From NCBI GenBank assembly GCA_026387845.1, contig JAPLKX010000305.1:1-5071 (forward strand): a stretch of 5,071 nt of DNA, written 5' to 3'. Source of the DNA: Candidatus Hydrogenedentota bacterium (GTDB lineage: Bacteria > Hydrogenedentota > Hydrogenedentia > Hydrogenedentales > SLHB01). Each line of letters starts with the position of its first letter. The stretch's first letter is position 1. This document shows, piece after piece, positions 1 to 4,323 of this stretch. Made by a program: the position numbers and the translations under genes. The notes under the pieces are model-generated. The model ran no database searches. It had not been told where the DNA came from and saw nothing but the letters and a program-made list of their open reading frames with translations.

Positions 1-1
1 G

Positions 2-841
2 CGGCCCGAGACGATTCCCCCGCCGGTGCCGGGGCCCGCAGCGCCTCCCGCGCGGCCCGCCAAGCCGCCTCGAGACCGGCAAATCGAAGCCAAATCGCTG
101 TCGGCGCAAGACGTCCAGCAACTGGAAAAGAGCCTCGTGCAGGCCCGCCTCGACGTGAGGGAGAAGCCGGGGGATCCGCTGCTCCATTACAAGCTGGGCA
201 ACGTTTTGTTCGACTTGCAGCGGTACGACGAAGCGATACCGGCTTACGACCGGGCGATTGCGCTCGCCCCCACCATGGCCGCCGCACATACCAACCGGGG
301 CCTGTGCCTGAGGCGGGTCGGCCGGGTGGACGAAGCCATCCGGGAATATCTGGCGGCCCTCGAGATCCAACCCGACGACCCCGTCCTCCTCCAGAACCTC
401 GCTGTCGCCCTCGAGGGGGAAGGCGAAACGGCCCAAGCCGTCGAAGTGCTTTCACGGCTGGCGGAACTGCGGCCGGGGGACGTGTCGGTCCTGGCGCGCT
501 TGGCGCACTGCCTCTTCCTCTTGGGCCGGTACAGCGAAGCGGGCTGGTATTTCCAGGAAATTATCCGGCTGGACCCGGGCCTGGCTTCGGACTACTACAA
601 CCTGGGGCTGTGCTACTTCGAATTGGGCGACTATGACCGGGCGCTGATGACGTGGCTGACCGCGCTGGCGCATGACGGCCGCAACCAGTCCGTCAACAAG
701 GGGTTGGCTGTCCTCTATTGGAAACGGGCCGAGTACGAGCAGGCATGGAACATGGTGACCTCATGCCGCAACAAGGGAATCCCGCTCGACGACCAATTCC
801 TCGCCAACCTCCTAAAAGACAGCCAGAAAACAAGCCAATAA
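2..841 (+). CDS. TPR repeat protein, 5' end outside the window (partial)
   Basis: This frame is open from base 2 to a TAA at 839-841, giving 279 visible residues. A GTG at base 26 could be a start, but no Shine-Dalgarno precedes it and the frame continues upstream as proline-rich sequence, so the true start is probably left of the window. Visible residues 1-25 are rich in Pro/Ala/Arg and look like a disordered linker. Residues 59-262 form six consecutive 34-residue TPR units in perfect register, with Gly/Ala at unit position 8 and Ala at position 20 in all six; Pro at position 32 is present in units 1-4 and absent from units 5-6. The first unit contains YKLGNVLF and YDEAIPAYDRAI. TPR arrays are protein-protein interaction scaffolds. 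No enzymatic domain, signal peptide or membrane segment is visible in this part; any such domain would lie in the missing N-terminus. The partner and pathway cannot be told. The gene converges on the kinase-like gene with a 40-bp gap. Confidence 0.9.
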   Translation, partial: RPETIPPPVPGPAAPPARPAKPPRDRQIEAKSLSAQDVQQLEKSLVQARLDVREKPGDPLLHYKLGNVLFDLQRYDEAIPAYDRAIALAPTMAAAHTNRGLCLRRVGRVDEAIREYLAALEIQPDDPVLLQNLAVALEGEGETAQAVEVLSRLAELRPGDVSVLARLAHCLFLLGRYSEAGWYFQEIIRLDPGLASDYYNLGLCYFELGDYDRALMTWLTALAHDGRNQSVNKGLAVLYWKRAEYEQAWNMVTSCRNKGIPLDDQFLANLLKDSQKTSQ

Positions 842-873
842 GACCCATAGGACGAATACGACCTAGACGTATA
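841..873. repeat. Degenerate 9-bp tandem repeat between convergent genes
   Basis: Three nonamers of consensus RGACSNATA occupy 841-849, 850-858 and 865-873. A related hexamer (CGACCT, 859-864) sits between the second and third. The array starts on the last base of the TPR gene stop codon and nearly fills the 40-bp gap to the end of the kinase-like gene. The copies are imperfect, so this is a weak repeat when taken alone. It gains weight because other gaps here hold similar arrays. Confidence 0.5.
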
Positions 874-881
874 CAAATGAA

Positions 882-1403
882 TTACAGGGCCTGTCTCTTC
901 ACTTCCTCGAGCACGCGGCCGACGACCTGATCGTGCGTCAGGCCGTTGCACTCGACGGTGATGTCGGCGTAGCGCCTGTAGAGGGGCTGGCGCTCGTAAT
1001 AGAGTTCGGCGATTGACTGGCCGGGCGTAATTACCAAACCGCGCGACTTGGTGTCCACCAACCGTTTCTCGAGTGCGGGCAGGGGCAGCCGCAGATGGAT
1101 CGCGATTCCGCCGGTTCTCAGGTGGTCCATGGCGGGCTGGCTGTACACCACGCTGCCGCCGGTCGCGATCACGCTGTTGCGGCACGACATCGCCAGGATA
1201 TGGCGCTCTTCCATGGCCAGGAACGCATCGAGCCCCTCGGTGTCGATGACGTCCTGGAGCAACCGGCGCTCACGGACCTGGATCTGGACGTCGGTATCGA
1301 CAAAATCCCGACGCAACACTTTCGCCAGCAGGATGCCCGCGGTGCTCTTGCCGACGCCGGGCATGCCAATCAGGACGATGTTCGAGTTGAGGCCGGTTGC
1401 CAT
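882..1403 (-). CDS. Shikimate kinase family protein (AroK-like P-loop kinase)
   Basis: The 173-residue product has the normal length and layout of the shikimate kinase family (COG0703-like NMP-kinase fold). The P-loop GMPGVGKST is at residues 13-21, followed by FVDTD at 34-38, which supplies the Mg- and substrate-binding aspartates. The lid arginine is probably R121 (KSRGL), and ERQPLY at 137-142 has R138 at the place of the shikimate-contacting arginine near the C-terminus. True shikimate kinases phosphorylate shikimate with ATP in the chorismate pathway. Two family signatures differ here. The GxxFR motif reads GLDAFL (57-62), so the carboxylate-binding Arg is Leu, and the GGG motif reads TGGS (81-84). 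ATP-dependent kinase activity is well supported, but shikimate as substrate is not certain, so no symbol is given (aroK if confirmed). The start is the ATG at 1403, with AAAGGAG seven bases upstream. It overlaps the stop of the preceding gene as TAATG, implying translational coupling. No other aro gene is in view. Confidence 0.87.
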   Translation of the reverse strand: MATGLNSNIVLIGMPGVGKSTAGILLAKVLRRDFVDTDVQIQVRERRLLQDVIDTEGLDAFLAMEERHILAMSCRNSVIATGGSVVYSQPAMDHLRTGGIAIHLRLPLPALEKRLVDTKSRGLVITPGQSIAELYYERQPLYRRYADITVECNGLTHDQVVGRVLEEVKRQAL

Positions 1404-1762
1404 TATTCGGCTCCTTTGACGCCGCGGAACTTGTCTTCCTCATCGCGGAACAGGATGTTGAACGTGGTAAGGCTGCCGTACGCCCGGCTGATCAGCACCT
1501 GCAACTCGAGTTTCTCCTCGTTGCTCAGCGACGGGTGGTTGTTCAGTTTTTGTTCGAGCACCCGGAGTTTTTCCCGCACGGACGTGATCTTCTTAAAGAA
1601 CACGTCGAGCGGCACTTCCTTCGGTTGGAGGTCCGAGTCAAACGGCTGGAGGATCATCTTGCCGCCGTCCCACCGCGGCGCAATCTCGCACCGCCCGCAC
1701 CCCAACTCTTCCTCGAGAACCTCGCGCAACGCCGCCTTCACGGACTGCCACGTCAGTTCCAT
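1403..1762 (-). CDS. Uncharacterised 119-residue protein coupled to the kinase-like gene
   Basis: I do not recognise a named family. The product is soluble and acidic, with no signal peptide or membrane segment. Residues 1-20 are predicted helical and rich in Glu. A CGRC pair (22-25) follows and might bind metal or form a disulfide, but two Cys alone prove little. Residues 27-42 (RWDGGKMILQPFDSD) look like a short beta region. Residues 48-119 look like a mostly helical segment with charged heptad-like spacing around FFKKITSVREKLRVLEQKL (55-73), then YGSLTTFNILF (95-105). The coding character is strong: G/C third positions, a good ribosome binding site, and the stop codon overlapping the next gene's start (TAATG). 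A TTG at 1768 would add two residues, but it lies only three bases from the GAGGAG, so the ATG at 1762 (nine bases away) is preferred. Its coupling suggests a shared process with the kinase-like protein; the function is unknown. Confidence 0.8.
   Translation of the reverse strand: MELTWQSVKAALREVLEEELGCGRCEIAPRWDGGKMILQPFDSDLQPKEVPLDVFFKKITSVREKLRVLEQKLNNHPSLSNEEKLELQVLISRAYGSLTTFNILFRDEEDKFRGVKGAE
1411..1417 (-). promoter_or_regulatory. Shine-Dalgarno of the kinase-like gene
   Basis: On the minus strand this reads AAAGGAG, seven bases before the ATG at 1403. It lies inside the last codons of the upstream small gene. It fixes the kinase start and supports coupled translation. Confidence 0.75.
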
Positions 1763-1771
1763 CTCCAAACG

Positions 1772-1777
1772 CTCCTC
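1772..1777 (-). promoter_or_regulatory. Shine-Dalgarno that decides the start of the small gene
   Basis: On the minus strand this reads GAGGAG, nine bases before the ATG at 1762 but only three before the in-frame TTG at 1768. The spacing favours the ATG. Confidence 0.7.
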
Positions 1778-1785
1778 AAAGTGTG

Positions 1786-1813
1786 ATTTTGAAAGATGCT
1801 ACCACGTTTACAA
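1786..1813 (-). promoter_or_regulatory. Possible weak sigma70-type promoter for the small gene/kinase unit
   Basis: On the minus strand, TTGTAA (1808-1813) and CAAAAT (1786-1791) are separated by 16 bases and each match the -35/-10 consensus at four of six positions. The predicted transcript would start near 1779, just before the ribosome binding site. The match is weak and could be chance. Confidence 0.25.
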
Positions 1814-1820
1814 GGCTGGA

Positions 1821-1841
1821 GGCTATAGGCTATAGACTGTA
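1821..1841. repeat. 7-bp tandem repeat, three copies
   Basis: Two identical GGCTATA units (1821-1827, 1828-1834) are followed by a variant GACTGTA (1835-1841). Read in phase AGRCTNN, it resembles the four-copy heptad array at 4233-4260. It lies upstream of the minus-strand operon. Confidence 0.6.
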
Positions 1842-1864
1842 GGAAAAGCGCTATCTGAGTGATC

Positions 1865-1886
1865 CCACAATTAAAATCCACAATTA
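1865..1886. repeat. Short direct repeat CCACAATTA, 13-bp period
   Basis: Two identical 9-mers (CCACAATTA) occur at 1865-1873 and 1878-1886 in locally AT-rich sequence. The AATCCACAATT core resembles the AATCCGCAATT at the end of the heptad array at 2345-2372. From 1887 to 1955 I see nothing identifiable. Confidence 0.4.
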
Positions 1887-1955
1887 GTCCGTACTACTGT
1901 CCGTCACTTCCAGCAATTTTTCGCAGAAACTGAAAGCTGAACTCAATTCAAAGCC

Positions 1956-2171
1956 TGTCATCCTGAGCATCCCAGCCACTGGCTATCTCCTTTCACTCGG
2001 CACATGATCTGGGCAGGCGTGAGGATCTCCTGGGCTCCAACCAGTGGCGTAGTGATCACTCCTCACAAGATTCATGGCCGCAACAATACCGAGGAGATCC
2101 TCACGTCGCGCTGGGGCTGAGGCTTTTGACTTAAGAGTAGAGGCCACGTGCCAGCGCTCCTCAGGATGACA
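1956..2171. repeat. 216-bp imperfect palindrome (nested inverted repeat element)
   Basis: The outer arms are a perfect 12-bp inverted repeat: TGTCATCCTGAG at 1956-1967 and its complement CTCAGGATGACA at 2160-2171. The inner arms are a perfect 14-bp inverted repeat: CGTGAGGATCTCCT at 2018-2031 and AGGAGATCCTCACG at 2092-2105. Both pairs centre near 2062-2063, and sequence between the outer and inner arms is loosely complementary, as expected of a decayed long palindrome. A small palindrome, AGTGATCACT (2051-2060), lies near the centre. The termini resemble the widespread intergenic GTCATCCTGAG-type bacterial repeats. No target-site duplication is visible and no transposase is encoded. It is probably a non-autonomous dispersed element. 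Minus-strand open frames across it are considered spurious. Confidence 0.7.
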
Positions 2172-2267
2172 CCTTCGGGTGCGTTCTGGGTTGCGGCTCC
2201 GCTGCCCTGTGTTTGTCCATGCCAGTTCCCGTTCGTCCGTGCATCTCAACTCCCAATTCTTGCAGGG

Positions 2268-2340
2268 TGTCCACAGTGTCCACCAGGTCCACAACGTCCA
2301 CACTGTCCACAAACCCCCTTGTACCTCCTGTGCCTCTTGT
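2268..2340. repeat. 9-bp tandem repeat array upstream of parA
   Basis: GTCCAC recurs exactly every nine bases at 2269, 2278, 2287, 2296 and 2305, forming five nonamers (2268-2312) of consensus NGTCCACAN. After one extra base, three more nonamers of consensus NCCTCYTGT occupy 2314-2322, 2323-2331 and 2332-2340. The first array resembles DnaA boxes (TTRTCCACA): 2267-2275 and 2303-2311 each differ at only the first base. Nine-base spacing in uninterrupted tandem is not a usual oriC layout. Between 2172 and 2267 I see nothing identifiable. Confidence 0.75.
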
Positions 2341-2344
2341 GGTT

Positions 2345-2372
2345 AATCCGCAATCCGAAATCCGCAATCCGC
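2345..2372. repeat. 7-bp tandem repeat AATCCGC, four copies, abutting the parA promoter
   Basis: Units lie at 2345-2351, 2352-2358 (last base A instead of C), 2359-2365 and 2366-2372, followed by a partial AATT that runs into the TTGACA of the parA -35 box. The array thus sits directly upstream of the promoter, where an activator, repressor or UP-like element would act. Whether it does anything is unknown. Confidence 0.8.
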
Positions 2373-2374
2373 AA

Positions 2375-2404
2375 TTGACATGCCGGGGAATCCGCCCGTA
2401 TCAT
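2375..2404 (+). promoter_or_regulatory. sigma70-type promoter of parA-parB
   Basis: A perfect -35 box TTGACA (2375-2380) is followed after 18 bases by TATCAT (2399-2404), which matches the -10 consensus at five of six positions. Transcription would start near 2411, leaving a leader of about 37 bases before the parA ATG. Position, orientation and match quality make this the best promoter in the window. Confidence 0.7.
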
Positions 2405-2447
2405 AGCGTTTCTTGGTGCAAACTCCTTGTAGGTGGAAGTGGGGACA

Positions 2448-3206
2448 ATGGGACGCGTCATCGTCATTGCCAATCAGAAAGGCGGGGTTGGAAAAACCAC
2501 GACGGCGATTAATTTGTCGGCGTGCATGGCGGCGGCGGGTATGAAGACGCTGCTGATCGATCTCGACCCTCAGGGCAACGCGACCAGCGGGCTCGGCGTT
2601 CAAAAACAGGCGCTCAGCCGGAGCGTGTATGACACGCTGGTGGATCACGTGGCGCTGGCGGAGGTGGTGCAACCCACGCTGGTTGATGGCCTAATGGTGG
2701 TGCCCGCGACCAAGGACCTGGTGGGGGCGGAGATCGAACTTGTAGACGTGCCGGAGCGCGAATACCGGTTGCGGCGCCAGGTCGAACAGATCCGCGACGC
2801 GTATGACTATGTGTTTATCGACTGCCCGCCGTCGCTGGGCCTGCTGACGCTGAACGGGCTGGTTGCGGCGGACGGCGTGCTGATCACGCTGCAGTGCGAG
2901 TATTACGCGCTCGAGGGGCTGAGCGAGTTGCTGCACACGATCGTGTTGGTGCGGGACAAGCTGAACCCGCGGCTGCGCCTGCAAGGGGTGCTGCTGACGA
3001 TGTATCAGCACACGAACCTGTCCAAGCAGGTCATGGACGACGTGCGCGCGCACCTCGGGCAGAAAGTGTACGAAACCGTGATACCGCGCAACGTAACGCT
3101 GAGCGAGGCGCCGAGTTTTGGGAAGCCGGTCATTTACTACGATGTGAAATCACCTGGAGCGCGGGCGTACCTGGCCCTGGCGCGGGAGGTTGCAGCGCGT
3201 GGATAA
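2448..3206 (+). CDS. parA: Chromosome partitioning ATPase ParA (Soj family)
   Basis: The product is a 252-residue ParA/Soj-type ATPase of the size usual for chromosomal homologues (B. subtilis Soj is about 253). It has the deviant Walker A motif KGGVGKTT (residues 11-18) with signature lysines K11 and K16, DLDPQGN (38-44) as the switch I/A' region, and the Walker B strand VFIDCPPS (122-129, D125). It also has the family blocks QCEYYALEGL (149-158) and PRNVTLSEAPSFGKP (213-227). ATP-bound dimers bind nucleoid DNA non-specifically and, with ParB at parS, move the replication origins apart. The ATG at 2448 is chosen because MGRVIVIANQKGG is the usual family N-terminus. An in-frame GTG at 2433 would add five residues without homology. 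The Shine-Dalgarno is mediocre (AGGTGG at 2431-2436, 11 bases away). There is no long N-terminal helix-turn-helix extension, so this is not the plasmid P1 type. It overlaps parB by 8 bp and is driven by the promoter at 2375-2404. Confidence 0.96.
   Translation: MGRVIVIANQKGGVGKTTTAINLSACMAAAGMKTLLIDLDPQGNATSGLGVQKQALSRSVYDTLVDHVALAEVVQPTLVDGLMVVPATKDLVGAEIELVDVPEREYRLRRQVEQIRDAYDYVFIDCPPSLGLLTLNGLVAADGVLITLQCEYYALEGLSELLHTIVLVRDKLNPRLRLQGVLLTMYQHTNLSKQVMDDVRAHLGQKVYETVIPRNVTLSEAPSFGKPVIYYDVKSPGARAYLALAREVAARG
3184..3189 (+). promoter_or_regulatory. Shine-Dalgarno of parB within the parA 3' end
   Basis: GGGAGG lies nine bases before the GTG at 3199. An in-frame TTG at 3190 directly abuts it and cannot use it, so the GTG is the parB start. 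Confidence 0.75.
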
Positions 3207-4107
3207 GAGAAAAGGCCTTGGCAAAGGGCTCAGCGCCCTCATCGGTTCCGGCGCGATGGCACGCAACGGCGGTACGCTCGAGGACATCACCGCGCTCAGC
3301 GGCAACGGCTCGAGAGAAAGCCTGCTCCACCTCGACCCACGCGCCATCAAGCCAAACCCGCGGCAGCCGCGAAAAGAATTCGACGAGGAGACGCTCCAGG
3401 AACTCGCCGACAGCATCCGCAGGGACGGCGTCCAGGAGCCGGTTATCGTCCGGCGGTCGGGCGGCGACTATGAGTTGGTGAGCGGGGAACGGCGGGTGCG
3501 CGCGGCCGTGATGGCGGACCTCGAGACGATTCCGGCGGTGTGCCGAGACGTGTCCGACCGGGACATGCTCAAGCTGGGGCTGATCGAAAACATCCAGCGC
3601 GAAGATCTCAACCCAATCGACCTCGCCCATGCGTACCGCGACCTGATCCAGGAGTTGGACTGGACGCAGGAGCAGTTGGCCGACGAGGTGGGCAAGAAGC
3701 GCGTCACTGTCACCAACACGCTGCGGCTGCTCAACCTGCCTGCGGATATCCAGGCGCTCGTACTCGACGGCGCGCTCACCATGGGCCATGCCCGCGCCCT
3801 GCTGGCGATTGATAAGCCGGCCGCGCAACGGGCCGCCGCACAGAAGATCATCCGCGAAGGCCTGTCGGTGCGCCAGGCGGAAAAACTCGCGGGCCAGAAA
3901 GTCGAAGAGCCCGATGCCAAGAAGCCCCGCCCACCCGAGCGCAAAGACCCGAACATCGCCGCCCTCGAAGACGACCTCCGCAGGCGGCTCGGGACAAAAG
4001 TCAGCATCCGCGCCTCTAAAAAGAACCGGGGCAAGATCGAGATCCAGTTTTTCAACCTCGACGAACTCGAACGCATCCTCGCCGTCATCTCGGGCTCGCC
4101 AATGTGA
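3199..4107 (+). CDS. parB: Chromosome partitioning protein ParB (Spo0J family CTPase clamp)
   Basis: The 302-residue product has the complete chromosomal ParB architecture. The N-terminal basic peptide KRKGLGKGLSALIG (3-16) is the part that stimulates ParA ATPase. The ParB/Srx-like CTPase domain spans about 43-140, with NPRQPRKEF (53-61), the GERR box in SGERRVRAA (95-103) and ENIQREDLNP (130-139). A helix-turn-helix parS-binding region follows, around TQEQLADEVGKKRVTVTNTL (156-175). After a Lys/Pro/Glu-rich linker (about 233-250) comes the C-terminal dimerisation domain (251-302). In the known family, ParB loads at parS, binds CTP, closes into a sliding clamp and recruits SMC. The GTG at 3199 is preferred over the TTG at 3190 on ribosome binding site spacing. 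It overlaps parA by 8 bp, consistent with translational coupling. No convincing parS site is present in the window. Confidence 0.96.
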   Translation: MDKRKGLGKGLSALIGSGAMARNGGTLEDITALSGNGSRESLLHLDPRAIKPNPRQPRKEFDEETLQELADSIRRDGVQEPVIVRRSGGDYELVSGERRVRAAVMADLETIPAVCRDVSDRDMLKLGLIENIQREDLNPIDLAHAYRDLIQELDWTQEQLADEVGKKRVTVTNTLRLLNLPADIQALVLDGALTMGHARALLAIDKPAAQRAAAQKIIREGLSVRQAEKLAGQKVEEPDAKKPRPPERKDPNIAALEDDLRRRLGTKVSIRASKKNRGKIEIQFFNLDELERILAVISGSPM

Positions 4108-4153
4108 AACACGCGGACTGACTACGCGACCAACAGGCAACACGGATGCAGAC

Positions 4154-4226
4154 AACGTAGGTCCGAATTCTGATTCGGACCGGACAAGCCATCAGGCCGG
4201 TCCCATTCAGAGATGGGACCTACGTT
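4154..4226. repeat. Four-box alternating hairpin element between parB and serS
   Basis: Four GGTCC/GGACC boxes (4160-4164, 4177-4181, 4199-4203, 4216-4220) can pair in two exclusive ways. In one, adjacent boxes form two hairpins: GGTCCGAAT/ATTCGGACC (4160-4168 with 4173-4181, 4-base loop) and GGTCCCAT/ATGGGACC (4199-4206 with 4213-4220, 6-base loop). In the other, an 11-bp outer stem AACGTAGGTCC/GGACCTACGTT (4154-4164 with 4216-4226) encloses GGACCGG/CCGGTCC (4177-4183 with 4197-4203). All stems are perfect matches. TTTT follows at 4225-4228, so the element could act as a weak terminator after parB. It may equally be a dispersed palindromic repeat. Confidence 0.75.
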
Positions 4227-4232
4227 TTCCTC

Positions 4233-4260
4233 CAGACTCCGGACTCAAGACTACAGACTA
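4233..4260. repeat. 7-bp tandem repeat, four copies, upstream of serS
   Basis: Heptads of consensus MRGACTM occupy 4233-4239, 4240-4246, 4247-4253 and 4254-4260, every copy keeping the GACT core. In phase AGRCTNN it matches the three-copy array at 1821-1841, more than 2 kb away, so both may belong to one repeat family. Confidence 0.65.
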
Positions 4261-4262
4261 AC

Positions 4263-4290
4263 TTGATCCTCCAGCCCCTAAACATGTAAA
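4263..4290 (+). promoter_or_regulatory. Possible weak promoter of serS
   Basis: TTGATC (4263-4268) and TGTAAA (4285-4290) are 16 bases apart, each matching the sigma70 consensus at four of six positions. The position just before serS is suitable, but the match is weak. serS could instead be reached by readthrough from parAB. Confidence 0.25.
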
Positions 4291-4308
4291 AAGTGATAAG
4301 GCCCAGCG

Positions 4309-4314
4309 AAAGGA
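4309..4314 (+). promoter_or_regulatory. Shine-Dalgarno of serS
   Basis: AAAGGA lies nine bases before the ATG at 4324 and supports that start. Confidence 0.65.
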
Positions 4315-4323
4315 TTACGCCCA

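Noticed and set aside
842..881. Possible bidirectional terminator between the convergent genes
   Set aside because: Only a 5-bp stem (ATACG 856-860 with CGTAT 868-872) is present and no T-run follows; the sequence is better explained as the 9-bp repeat.
1095..1835. Long plus-strand open frame antisense to the kinase-like and small genes
   Set aside because: It is the shadow of two well-supported minus-strand genes and shows no protein-family character of its own.
1983..2312. Minus-strand 109-codon open frame covering the palindrome and the GTCCAC array
   Set aside because: Its sequence is a translation of repeats (runs such as WTLWTWWTLWT and an HPEER-like stretch), it has no ribosome binding site, and the composition is not codon-like.
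2268..2372. CRISPR array
   Set aside because: Units are 7-9 bp and abut each other without spacers.
2148..2378. Plus-strand 76-codon open frame upstream of parA
   Set aside because: It translates the palindrome end, the 9-bp and 7-bp repeats and part of the parA promoter; no domain or ribosome binding site supports it.
2433..2447. GTG start for parA adding five residues
   Set aside because: The extension is not part of the usual ParA N-terminus, and the ATG at 2448 gives the conserved start directly before the first beta strand.
2641..2656. parS-like site in parA, centred on CACGTG
   Set aside because: By my count only 10 of 16 positions match TGTTTCACGTGAAACA and the right half-site is essentially absent. 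Another CACGTG at 2145-2150 matches even less.
3130..4155. 341-codon minus-strand open frame antisense to parB
   Set aside because: High GC makes long antisense frames common. The plus strand encodes a complete ParB with all motifs, while the antisense product has none.
4199..4226. T-box-like core TGGGACC before serS
   Set aside because: TGGNACC matches by letter, but it is simply the arm of a palindrome; there is no Stem I or specifier loop and no separate terminator hairpin after it.
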